The position numbers and the translations under genes were made by a program. The notes beneath the pieces are model-generated. The model saw nothing but the letters and a program-made list of their open reading frames with translations, had not been told where the DNA came from and ran no database searches. From the NCBI GenBank assembly GCA_003427395.1, contig BFEA01000214.1, forward strand, positions 466,160 through 494,765: 28,606 nt of DNA. The letters are read 5' to 3'. Positions 1 to 9,636 of the stretch are shown piece by piece; position 1 is the stretch's first letter; every line of letters starts with the position of its first letter. Source of the stretch: Chara braunii. Its lineage: Eukaryota; Streptophyta; Charophyceae; Charales; Characeae.

Positions 1-442
1 GGGGTGAGGTGGGGTTTGGGTGGGGCTGCTACCCCCAACACGCCTCGTGCCTATCTTAAGTGCGGTGGGGTGGGGGTTAGGTGGTGCTGAACTTAAGGCG
101 GGCACGAGGTTTGATGGGAGTAGCAGCCAGAGGGAAAATCAAAACTGAACACTACCAAAAAAGAAAAAAAAGAAAAAACAAACTGAACTTTCGGTTTGCA
201 TGTTTCAGTTTTTGTAATTGAAATTGAACGGAACAAAGCACATATTATAAAATGCCGACATGCGGCTGCACACAGTCTGCGGCTAATAACAGTCGTAACA
301 TTTGAACACAAAGTTATGTCGTGAAAAATGCCATGAAAAATAACAAATACAAAACGTATGTGCACAAAGAAAGGTTTCACAATGAACAATATGCACAATA
401 GAAGAAAAAAAAAAAGCACTGCCTAATAACGAAAAAATGATG
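1..442. other. Noncoding left edge, G-rich then AT-rich
   Basis: No supported gene. The first 25 bases hold four runs of three or more G with loops of 6, 3 and 1 bases, a canonical G-quadruplex pattern. This overlaps the start of a foldback described separately. From about 130 on the sequence is A-rich with no domain in any frame. Short minus-strand ORFs here are Phe/Leu/Cys-rich products of A-rich DNA and I do not support them. Confidence 0.6.
24..128. repeat. Foldback: two 38-bp inverted arms with a 29-bp loop
   Basis: The left arm (24-61) and the right arm (91-128) are reverse complements at 31 of 38 positions, counted by eye. The outer 9 bases (GGCTGCTAC / GTAGCAGCC), a central CCTCGTGCC and the inner CTTAAGT match exactly. 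The loop is G/T-rich. It looks like a MITE end pair or a fossil foldback; no target-site duplication was identified. Confidence 0.65.
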
Positions 443-798
443 CTATTGCGACACAAAGTAATGGAACGTGTCAAAATTACATGATGCGGTCGTGCCTCTG
501 ACCAGTAATAAACACAAAAAGTCAATAGCGTCCACCATGTCTCGGTAAGGTCGTGGTCCGTCGCTCACCACGCATGAGTGTGCTTCTGTGTGCTGTGTGT
601 ATCGGCAAATCCTCCTCTTCGTCAGCCTCCTTTGCAACGGCATCAGTATGATATTCGTCGACCACCGTGATGTCATCCCGTCTGATCTCCCTATGTGACG
701 CTGATATAAGGGTGTTCGTGCGACGTCTGCCTGACATTATCTCCAACCCCTCAACTCCTGTGGTCTCACCCTCCCGACGTGATGCTCGTAGATGTATC

Positions 799-850
799 GG
801 CCTCTGTGTCTTGGGAGGCCCCACGGCCTCTGTGTCCTGGGAGGCCCCAC
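799..850. repeat. 26-bp tandem duplication
   Basis: Two adjacent 26-bp units (799-824, 825-850) differ at one base (cttggg versus cctggg). The length is not a multiple of three, so the duplication shifts any reading frame that crosses it. This fits decay of the minus-strand coding-like sequence around it. Confidence 0.85.
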
Positions 851-1004
851 TACATCTGCCCCGAGGATCAATGACACCTCCCTCAATCCAGGAGTTGACA
901 CTCGTGAACCAGGCGCTGCACATCCACCTCCGTCCGCGCCCTCAACGGGAGCATCTAACCCGCCACGACGCTCGAACCTCCCTCGTCAATGACGTGGACG
1001 AGCG

Positions 1005-1871
1005 TCACCTCCCCAACCTTGGCTGCTTCTTCCTGCTAGCCGTCGTCGACTTCCTCGTGTAGCTCCATGGCACGTCAGTGCGCCCGAGTAAAGATGCACC
1101 CACGTCCCTCGTTGTCGCATCTCCACGCTCTCGTTGCCTGCCCGCCGCTGAGGTAGGCGCAGGCGACCGTGTCCTACGATCTCGTGCCACACTGGGAGGG
1201 GATTGTGCCACACTAACTCCCATGGCACCCAGCGCCACCGAACCATCTGAGGGTGGTGTAGGGCTGGCAGGGCCCCATGAGACGGACTGCACGCGTGGTA
1301 GAACTCCTTTGGCTTTCTTTGAGTCGATCCTCGCTTCACGTCTCGCCTCTGTGAGATTCTTCGCAAGGCACGCGCCCAACTCATCATCAGTCATCGCGCC
1401 GAGCATCAAACTGCCTCGGTGGTACTTTACGTACGAAGTGCCTCGCCTCTCACTGTCGTGCGGACGACGACGACGCTGATGAACGGACAAGTGGTGACCG
1501 ACGTTGGAACGCAACGTTGGCCCATGCAATGGACGATGTGCGGCCGTCGATCCGTCCCCCTGAATGGGTGCTGGCACCTCAAACCCCCGAGAACAAGTGA
1601 TCGACTTCATCCCTCCATCGGTCGGTGCAATAGGTGCCATGACAAATACTCCCTCCTCTGCGCCTGAAGCAGGTATAGTCGCACATGCGAGTGCATCCTC
1701 GTGAGGATCCTCACACGTGTCCTCCTCCAGCGCCGAACGAATCGAGAATGCCTCTCCCCCCGCTAGCACGAGACTCGCGTGAGTCGCGTCTGCCATGTCA
1801 ACCTTCGCGTTGTCGAGCGCATCGGTCCGGCACCGCACCGAGGCAGCGCGGGACCCTCCCGGCCGCGTCAC
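1005..1871 (-). CDS. Hypothetical 288-aa ORF, possibly a relic
   Basis: I do not recognise this protein. It is Ala/Arg/Ser/Thr-rich with an acidic patch near residues 45-60 (ALEEDTCEDPHED), a mixed-charge stretch near residues 165-190 (LTEARREARIDSKKAKG) and a basic end (RKSTTASRKKQPRLGR). It has no membrane segment, signal peptide or catalytic motif. Minus-strand coding-like sequence with charged stretches (DEEEDLP) continues to about 522 in shifted frames, which suggests frameshift decay. Composition resembles the C-terminal tail of the hAT transposase at 9637-13321, so it could be the 3' end of a second copy or a related element. No hAT core is present upstream on this strand. The ORF may also be a chance product of GC-rich DNA. 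Confidence 0.3.
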   Translation of the reverse strand: MTRPGGSRAASVRCRTDALDNAKVDMADATHASLVLAGGEAFSIRSALEEDTCEDPHEDALACATIPASGAEEGVFVMAPIAPTDGGMKSITCSRGFEVPAPIQGDGSTAAHRPLHGPTLRSNVGHHLSVHQRRRRPHDSERRGTSYVKYHRGSLMLGAMTDDELGACLAKNLTEARREARIDSKKAKGVLPRVQSVSWGPASPTPPSDGSVALGAMGVSVAQSPPSVARDRRTRSPAPTSAAGRQRERGDATTRDVGASLLGRTDVPWSYTRKSTTASRKKQPRLGR

Positions 1872-2012
1872 GCAGGAGTTGGTCTAAATCCTCATCGCAA
1901 ATATATATATGGAGCTACCGCAAGCCGCTCCGACCGAGTGCGACAGCCATACCTCTCTCGAGCCCCTATGACAGGATAGGGCCTACGCGAGGCACGACTT
2001 ACCTCCACCTTA

Positions 2013-2057
2013 CGGGAGTTGTCACCTCCCTTCGGTGGGCATATCCCCGCTGAGCTA
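2013..2057 (-). promoter_or_regulatory. tRNA-like A/B box pair, possible SINE fossil
   Basis: On the minus strand, 2057-2046 reads TAGCTCAGCGGG, an exact fit to the pol III A-box consensus TRGCNNAGYNGG. About 20 bases on, GGTGACAACTCCCG (2026-2013) loosely resembles a B box. I could not fold a cloverleaf with paired acceptor and T arms, so this is not called a tRNA gene. A tRNA-derived SINE head is the likeliest reading; chance is the alternative. Confidence 0.2.
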
Positions 2058-2338
2058 CCAGTCCACAATACGAAAGTTAATCAGTTGCAATGGCAGAGGT
2101 GGATCAGTCGAGGGCGTTTCTTGTTCGTTGTAGCATAGGGGGTACACGCGGTAATACGCCTCTATCGGACCCGTACGTGAACCGACATCTTGGGGGGGCT
2201 GAGGTCCCAAGCGCGACTCGACGTCGGTCGACTAGGACGCATCCCACACACCAAGCGCACACCACTTGACGAACACAAAAAATAAAACACACACACGCAC
2301 ACCGAACAACGCGACAACGCTCCTAGCCCAACGGTAGC

Positions 2339-2447
2339 CATCCCATAATTTTTCGACGCGGAGATCGGATGGGCGTCGCGTGCGAGACTTAGTATAAAAC
2401 CGTACGGGCGCAGGGCTAACTCATATCGACTCGCAATGCATACGTAC
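2339..2447 (+). repeat. TATA-bearing repeat, copy A
   Basis: This block aligns with copy B (2911-3012) from ATCCCATAA through a TATAAA element to a CTCATA motif and an ATG, with near-constant spacing: 54 bases from block start to TATA here and 53 in copy B. Identity is roughly two thirds by eye. It reads like a promoter-carrying piece of a repeat such as an LTR, but no element boundaries were found. Confidence 0.5.
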
Positions 2448-2910
2448 GCAAGCGGTCGCAATGATGACGTACTATGTAGTACCCATACTCATGCGGTCCT
2501 CGTTAATCTCGAAGGTCGCATTCGACACTCAAGTGTCGGCTGACACGCGCGTTGAGGGTTAATCTCTCGACGTTGGACAACCTCCATGCGCGGTTGAAGA
2601 CCACACACCCTCTTTTGCACTCTGTGCAGAGCGGGTGGTACACAGGTCCATACATGTGGTGGCAGTCGTTTCTTACTGCTCTGGGGATGAGCCCCACTCC
2701 GGGCCAGGATAAAAGTCAAGGGGTTTGACTTTGACGGCTGCCACGGACTACAACGTCAAACAATAGAAAACTCTTAAGAGCAAGAAGGAATAGGCCGAAG
2801 GTTCCCTTATTCCAAAAGAAAACGTGACCTTGGGGTACCCTCCCATTTTCGGGTGGTGCCCGCGGCCTATAGTAATCCCAAGCGTTCGTGCATATATGCG
2901 GGTCCCTTTG

Positions 2911-3012
2911 ATCCCATAACTTTTAGACGCTAGGGCGGCGAAACGTCGCGCGCGGGATTGTAATATAAAGCTGCGCAGTTGCAGGCCAGTCTCATACCAA
3001 CCAACGATGTCA
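2911..3012 (+). repeat. TATA-bearing repeat, copy B
   Basis: Diverged direct repeat of 2339-2447. The shared landmarks are ATCCCATAA, a GTCGCG core, TATAAA (2964-2969), CTCATA and a following ATG. Conservation is greatest at these promoter-like points, although two copies cannot distinguish selection from chance. Confidence 0.5.
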
Positions 3013-3300
3013 GTCATACGTGGTAATCGTGGCTCCGGCCTCGCGATATTGAATGACTCAAGGAATATGTCGTTGGGGGTTTACCCCACACGATATTGGA
3101 CGGCTAAAGGGCATGTCGTTCGACCCTCGCGATATTTCCGCCTTCAGGGCGGGGTGCCTCGACGGGCAGTGCAGATAGGCTCCGCACGAGGGGGAATCCC
3201 TCCCCTGTAGAATCTAGGGCTTGGGATGTCCTGGACAAGGACCTTAATTCCCGACCCAGGACCAACGTCCGACTAAGAAAAACCCCCAAGAAGCAAACAA

Positions 3301-4094
3301 GTAAAGAGAAGGGTCTTTCCCATACCTCTCAGTCTTAACCTCTCAACAAGTTTTTCACACGGGGCCCCTTAGGCCACGCAAACATTTATCCGAGGTACAC
3401 CCATGCATAGATATGTAAAGGGTTAAGTATGTGACGATCACTTCTCACAGTCTCAGTGGGGTTCCTCACAACCATATGTATATATATGTGACTGCAGGCA
3501 ATCAAATCCAGAATCTAAGCTAGAGCACATACCTGCAATCACATCAAAACATCAAACAACAGTCCACGCACGACACGGAGTCAACCCTAATTATCCCCGA
3601 CACTCATACCCCTCGCTTTAGCCATGCAAGCCCCAACCTCCTGTCCAACCAACCATAATTAAATACTCAGTACTTCTGTTAAATGACCATTCAATAAAAG
3701 TCCGGGTGAAACCTTAATGAAACAATGAAATCACCACGGCTAAAACCTTTTAGGTTGGGTGTGGAAGGTGAGTTGGAATTGGATCGTAAACCGACGAATC
3801 GGCAACCGACCTGTTATCAGGGATAACAGAAGATGACCCTCAAGGGATCAAGCTGAATCTAGGCCTGAACTCGAATCAGACGATCAAGAGGACCTGTAAC
3901 ACATGACAGGTCAATGCCCCAGGCTAAACCTATAAGTCCATGGAGAACAACCTTCCTATCATGATCCTATCCAAATCATCCTAGTTAACTATATCTAAGC
4001 CTACCTCTTAAGCAAGCGCCCAAAGAAAGGTAGACTCATGGTCAAATCTCCCCTATTCAGAGTGGACTACCAGAATCGCCACCTGTCAAATTAT
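3301..4094. other. Noncoding AT-rich stretch
   Basis: No gene, domain or RNA seen. All frames are closed at short intervals. It leads into a tandem array and may be part of the same repeat element. Confidence 0.5.
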
Positions 4095-4790
4095 AATCTC
4101 TCTCTTTCAAACTAAGAAAATTTTGGCAGCGCTTCCCGTAGAAAAAGTGTCTTTCCAGAATTTATAAAAGTTCAAATGTGACAACAGAAATAATCTTTAA
4201 CTTTGGAAAGTCAAATTCTGTCTAACTCCCTGAATTAGTAAAAATTTGGGCAGCACTCCCTTTAGAAGGGGAGACTTCCCAGATTTATACTAAGTTAGAT
4301 TTGAACTAAAAAAAACAAACCTGAGTCCAACTTAGACAAAATGTAACTAACTCCTCAGTTTTGCAGAAATTTCGGCAACACTCCTTTCAGAAAGGTGTTT
4401 TTTCAAAATTTATACAAGGCTAAGTTCAGAATTTGAAAGTGACTTTGACTTCTCAAAATCCAATTTTGTCTAACTCCCTGAATTAGCAAAAATTTGGGCA
4501 GCACTCCCTTTAGAAAGTGAGACTTCCTAGATTTTTACTAAGTCAGATGTAAAGAAAATACAAGTTGGACTTTGACAAGTCAAATATTGACTAACTCCTT
4601 GAATTTGTAGAAATTTCGGCAGTGCTTCCCGTAGAGAAAGTAGCTTGCCAAGATCTATACAAAGCCAAGTTAAAAAAAACGATCCCAGTAAATGCAGGAA
4701 TTGACCTAAGTAAAAAAAAAATACTACAGAAAATGCAAGAAGTGAAACTAACTCCTATGGCTCTAGCACGTGGCGAGCAACTTAAACAAC
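4095..4790. repeat. Tandem array of ~123-bp units, five clear copies
   Basis: The landmark GGCAGC/GGCAAC/GGCAGT followed by a CTCC/TTCC motif recurs at about 4125, 4249, 4374, 4497 and 4618, giving periods of 124, 125, 123 and 121. Each unit runs: TAACTCC, a GAATT-type motif, AAATTT(C/G)GG, CAGCACTCCC, a polypurine step, CCAGATTTATA and an AGTTNA-rich end. A sixth, more decayed unit may end near 4780. The ORF at 4622-4891 is a by-product of the last units. Arrays of this kind are common inside large plant LTRs; that link is inference. Confidence 0.85.
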
Positions 4791-4860
4791 TACCCATCAA
4801 TCGGAAACTCAGACTTAGTACTAGCCTCACTCAGTTACATGCAGGCCAAACCACAAAGGT

Positions 4861-5475
4861 AAGTGCTCTCACCACCCCAAAGTATACCTGAACAAACAAT
4901 AGTTCATGATCTTTCAATGATTTAATCCCTTATACCCAGCTTACATAAGGCATAAGGTCAGGACACCCTAACTTATGGAATGACCCTTACCTTAGTCAGG
5001 CCTAAAGTCGGGCCACCCAAACTTATGGAATGAGTCCAACTTAGCCAAAGTATACACAAACACAGGGCACATCAACTTTTCTCTTCCTTGGGCATATGAC
5101 TAGACCATTCTAGTTGCCCTGAATTGTTTAAGATATCAGAGAATGCACCTGGTCCCCTAAAAAGTCAACCACAATCAGCCCTCTTATGTCAGAGCAGTCA
5201 GGCCACCTAAACTTATAGAACAGTCTGACCCTCCACACAAACCACAGCATTGGGTCTCCCCAAACTTATGGGGACATCCCAGCCTCCGGAGCGATCAGGC
5301 CCCCTAAACTTATAGAAGAGTCTGACACTCCATGCAAACCAAAGTAAAGAAAGCATTGGGTCTCCCCGAACTTATGGGGACCTCCCAGCCTTAATGACCC
5401 AGTCAGTCTTCAAACAAAACAACCCTCCATCCTGCCTTTCCCCAGATGCAGTTCCTTTCAGCAATCTGAATTCAC
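4861..5475. repeat. AACTTATGG/AACTTATAG repeat family
   Basis: AACTTATGGAA or AACTTATAGAA recurs near 4970, 5020, 5210 and 5306, usually after a GGCCACC/GGCCCCC motif. AACTTATGGGGAC recurs near 5263 and 5369 after TTGGGTCTCCCC. The last two define a tandem unit of about 107 bp that starts with GCATTGGGTCTCC. These appear to be the decayed remains of one array adjoining the 123-bp array. Confidence 0.7.
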
Positions 5476-8073
5476 GCAATCAATAAAGTTGAGACTGAAA
5501 CTTCATCAGACATTCCTTTACTTAGTCTTGTTCAGTGTCCTGAAAGTCAAACCAAAATAGAATAGGGTTGCGCATCATATATTCAATCATAGATGCATTG
5601 GGTGATATAGATAGGGGCTATAATCTGGGTTAATAGAGGGGAATGAGGGGTTACCTGACAGTTCCCTGCCTCCAGAACCCCTCCTGAGTTCCGGCAGAGC
5701 TCCCACAATCGGTGGGGCAAACCTCCCACAGAGGCCTTGGCGCGGATTACGGGTTGCAATCCCGCCTGCCGCCGTCCTCTCAGAACTAGTAGACTAGACT
5801 TAGAGTTAGAAAGATAGAAAGAGAAAGTCTCAGACTCTCAGATCCAAGGAGGGTGCTCTCAGACTCGCAGGAGAGGGCCTTGGTACCTTCAGCGCCTGAG
5901 GGCCCCGCAATGGTAGCCAATGTAACAGCTTGGTCAAACTGGAGTCAACTGCCAGCTCAGCCCCTTTACTAACTCCCATACCACAGCATCCATCTCCCTC
6001 TTCAAGTCCAATAGCGGCTGCACGTCCGCCTGTAACAGTCCTTGAGGGCAACAACAATACACAGTGGCGGTCGACAGCGATAGTAGTGGTCCGAGCCCGG
6101 TTCACGACAGCAGCATTTGACGGCGGTTAACAGCAACGACAACAATTGCCAGCAGCTGCAATCCATGCACAGTCAACAGTACTAGCGGTACACAGCATTA
6201 TAGCTCAGCAGGCAGCGACAGTGGTACACAGCAGCCCGTAGTCCATAGTCTGTAGTCCGCAGTCCACTAGTCTTCCGCCCTCAGTCCACAGTCTTCCTCC
6301 CGCAGTCCACAGTCTTCTGAACACTTCGCTCGACAGACTGTTCAGCTTACCAACCTGCGGGTGGATTCACACCTCCTACAAACCGGAGCTCTGCGTTGGA
6401 ATAGGCGATAGCAAGGGCAGCAGTGGTTAGTAGCAGACCAGCCCAAACCAACAAAGGCACAACTGAGGCAATCAGCAGCTCGCATAGCGGCAGGATAACA
6501 CCAGATATTACAGTAACTAGAAGGCTCAGTAAGGGGCAGTCCGTCGGACACACAACATTGGTAGTAGCCTGAAACAGTCGTACTTAAATGGCGTTACCAC
6601 CTTGCGGTAAGATCAGCAACCGCTGTAGCAAGAAATTCTGTCGGGCAACAGAGTACTCAATAGCGGATGCCTGTTAAGCAACCCTCACGTGCGTGACCGA
6701 CTTCGCATCGGTCGGCTGCTCACATCAGCAGCCCTATCACCCTTGATCACACCTGTAATTCCGACTCCTAGAATCGAAGCGAGGCCAAATAGCTGTTGTA
6801 CACAGAACCAGCTGTAGCCAATCAGTGGCGAAGGCCTGACCCACCAACTGCCCAGTCGACACTGCAGTAGCCCCAGCTTAAGCATAGTAGCCAGGCAGAC
6901 TGGAACTCAGGTTACCGACGCACAGTCCGTAGCAGCCTGCATGCGGGCAATATCCCCTATCGTCACCCGTAGCAACCACCACGGTGCCTAACGATACCGC
7001 TAGCCCAGGTACGTACTCTCTCTTCCTCCTTCTGGTATCCCGCCGAACCGAGGTGACGCAGGCATCAGACTGCCGTCTCCGCAGGACTGGCTTACGCAGT
7101 TTTTCAACGGTTGGCAAATGCAGCCTGGTCAGCAGCCTCTTTCCCTGCACACTGTTTTCATGCTCCTTCATCTGCCATTCCTCTTGCTGCACGCATTTGC
7201 TCGATTCGACTCGGCTGCGAGTGCTCCCGCCCGCTCCTCGCCAAGAGGCTCGCGTGCAGGAAGACCCCTTCCCCCCTTTCTTTCAACGCGCACGCTCACT
7301 GCAGAAGGCCAGGCCTCATATAAATGTACACAAAAATAGAACATGCATCTTCCCCTATAACGTGGAAAGATACATCTTCGCTTTCGCACACTCCCTCTGG
7401 GCGCAGCTCTTAGTACCGACCCCGGGCACACCTCTATCCCATAGGAAAAACTTCTTTCGCCATTCTACTCGCAGCACCCTGAAGACGGTATTTGAAGCCT
7501 TATTTCGCTAGGTTCCATCGTGGGTCGGGAGAGAGCTCGATTATCCCTGTTACCACCTCCGCCATGTCCCGATACCCTGGCGCACTAGTTTGCTCCCCTA
7601 CCTCTCCTCCTGCTACTCTCTCACCAATTCTGACATTAGATTCCGGTTCGCCTTATCCGAGAACACCTACTTACTATCTTTCTCCGCTCGAACTCGTCAG
7701 GGATCGGGCGAGGCAGATAACTTCTAGCTTCCCACTACTCGTCTGTAGTCGCCACCCTTCGTTCTTACTGCGCATGTACCTGGCGGTACCCTCGCCCCGA
7801 TTCGTTGACACTTGCTAACTTCACCCTCGAGCGCAGCCCCTACTTATTGTATCTCAGAATCTAACAGCTACCATCTAAAACTAACCTTACAACGTAACTC
7901 GTAGCTATCAGGAACCTCCGTGACGAACCTTTCTTCGTCAAGAACCGCAGACGAACGACTAAATAACCCTGCTTTCTCTCCCGCCTCTCCTTCATTGTCT
8001 CTTCCTCCGTAGCTAGGCACAGCCCATCCTCTCATATCGGCTAACTCACTAACCCATTGCCGAAACTAACCCC
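5476..8073. other. Noncoding 2.6 kb, simple imperfect repeats only
   Basis: No gene supported. 6250-6322 is an imperfect array of ~21-bp AGTCCACAGTCTTCC units inside a broader CAG/GTC-rich stretch (6120-6320). The ORF at 6984-7511 (175 aa) is Cys/Ser/Arg/Leu-rich, has no domain and overlaps frames of equal quality on both strands, so I leave it out. Confidence 0.5.
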
Positions 8074-8191
8074 ACCACGACGGTCGCCCAGGTCAAAAAC
8101 CTGAGATTCGACTCTTAGTTTGTCCGAATCGGACCACGACGGTCGCCCAGGTCAAAAACCTGAGATTCGACTCTTAGTTTGTCCGAATCGG
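8074..8191. repeat. Perfect 59-bp tandem duplication
   Basis: Units 8074-8132 and 8133-8191 appear identical base for base. Each contains CAGGTCAAAAACCTG, a 5-bp-arm inverted repeat. Perfect identity next to strongly diverged repeats suggests a very recent duplication or an assembly artefact. Confidence 0.95.
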
Positions 8192-8562
8192 CTATGTATC
8201 GAGGGCGCTAGGCGCTTTCTGCCCCCATCACCTCCTCTCACGTCCTCATCCTCGACTGCACGCGGCCCAATCTTTCACCCAGGTTCATTTCGCCCGGCTT
8301 ACACCCGCCCTCGCTCATCAGCTCCGCTGCCTACCTCGTCTCCTCCACGATTAGGTGCGCTAAGCCAGGCACCGCTACGGGCAACAACTGACATAGGCCG
8401 GGGCCGGTGGCCGAAAAAATGGAAATCCGCTAAGTAGTAGTTGGCAGCTCATCTGCTGAATCAATCAGCCCTGGAGGCCGGTGGCCGCGGGTTCTTGTAG
8501 CGAGTAGGTTGGCACGGGCCCGCCGTTAGCCAGCAGCACGAGCCTGGGCGAAGCTGCCCTTA
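8192..8562. other. Noncoding GC-rich spacer
   Basis: No gene, RNA or repeat of note. GGCCGGTGGCCG occurs at about 8402 and GGCCGGTGGCCGCGG at about 8476, a short dispersed repeat. Confidence 0.4.
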
Positions 8563-9015
8563 GTGCAGCTCTTGGTGGCAGTAACAGCTATTCAAATGGG
8601 AACTTTGAAGATCAAGTGGGGCGGTGTTCCGTGCGTTCCGCCGCTGCAGCCTGCAGCCCCCGTCCTGGCGCGCCTTCAGCTGTCCTCAGACTGCGACCCC
8701 TTGGGCCCGCTCAGAATGCTCTCCAGTTCTTGTCCCCTTCAGGCTATCGACGCTCCCCAAGTGGGGGGGGTGAGGGAAGCACCGACCACGGACTCCACCC
8801 ACGTTGACCTTTCCAACCCTCCTTCAAGATGGGCGAGGCCAGGGAGTTCTGCCAACACCCAGTACGTCGAACGCGTCAGCCAAAGAAAAAGACGTACGCT
8901 CAAGGTCCTTGGCCGGCCTTTGAAAATCCGTACTTGGCCTAGTCGGAAAACGCGAAAACAAAGTAGAATAAAAATTAAATTTAAAACCTTCCCAAAGAGA
9001 AAAGCGAAAAACTAA
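8563..9015 (+). CDS. Weak hypothetical ORF, 150 aa, basic C-terminus
   Basis: Not recognised. The last 45 residues are strikingly basic (RVSQRKRRTLKVLGRPLK, then RKTRKQSR and KRKAKN), which would suit a nucleic-acid-binding tail. The basic end coincides with an A-rich patch, which alone would produce Lys/Arg codons. There is no Kozak-like context, homologous domain or splice signal that decides it. It is listed because it is the best frame in a 2-kb gap. Confidence 0.2.
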   Translation: MQLLVAVTAIQMGTLKIKWGGVPCVPPLQPAAPVLARLQLSSDCDPLGPLRMLSSSCPLQAIDAPQVGGVREAPTTDSTHVDLSNPPSRWARPGSSANTQYVERVSQRKRRTLKVLGRPLKIRTWPSRKTRKQSRIKIKFKTFPKRKAKN

Positions 9016-9636
9016 GGGAACCGGGGCGCGGAACTTACCGCAGCTCCTTTCCTCGGCCCTGCGAGGCGGGCCTGCTATCGAACTTCCACGACAAAATTAA
9101 AGGGGGATAGCCCCGCGGGACCCTCAACCCCTCAATCCTTCCAATGCTCCTTTGCTCCTCCGCTGTTGCCCGCTAGCCTCGAACCTCGTACCTTTGTGGT
9201 GTCAATCCAATGTCGTAACCTATAGGGCTAAGCCCATGCCTAGTACTAGCATGCGTGGCCACCCACATAAGGTGCTACCGCGCGGCGCTTATGGTCAAGG
9301 TACCGCCCCGGTCGTTCCTTCACTCCTCATTTGCCCCCACGGCCACTGGGTGTCCGCACCGGCCTACCAACCCGCGCCTTAGTCTTCCCGCACGCCCACC
9401 GGAGCGCCAGTTCTACCCCTGGCCAGGCATGCCGGCCAATGGACTCAAAGAATTCCAACCCCCTGGTTTAATCACGGGAAAAGACCAACCGGTCAGCCAC
9501 ACCGGCTTCACGATCAAAAGGAGAAATCACACGCGCACCTTGAACTGCGCGCTCACATACCCTCCACTTCCGATCAATTATTCAGTCAGCATAGCTCTAG
9601 GACATTACCAAGCCTTACACAACATACTCTGAACTT
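9016..9636. other. Noncoding spacer 3' of the hAT relic
   Basis: No supported gene. I looked for a terminal inverted repeat matching sequence beyond 13321 and found none. Confidence 0.4.

Larger units (their letters stand above)
1872..3300. other. Noncoding, with diverged repeats
   Basis: No gene supported. It holds a tRNA-like pol III box pair near 2013-2057, two diverged copies of a TATA-containing repeat, and local repeats of a CGATATT / ATGTCGTT motif between about 3044 and 3140. Small ORFs on the minus strand over the two TATA repeats resemble each other only because the underlying DNA is repeated. Confidence 0.5.

Noticed and set aside
2339-2400. Plant snRNA-type promoter (USE plus TATA), because ATCCCAT resembles RTCCCACATCG
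   Set aside because: The match is partial and the 54-base distance to TATA is too long for a pol II or pol III snRNA promoter.
6984-7511. 175-aa plus-strand ORF
   Set aside because: No domain, Cys/Ser/Leu/Arg composition typical of chance, and competing ORFs in the other frames.
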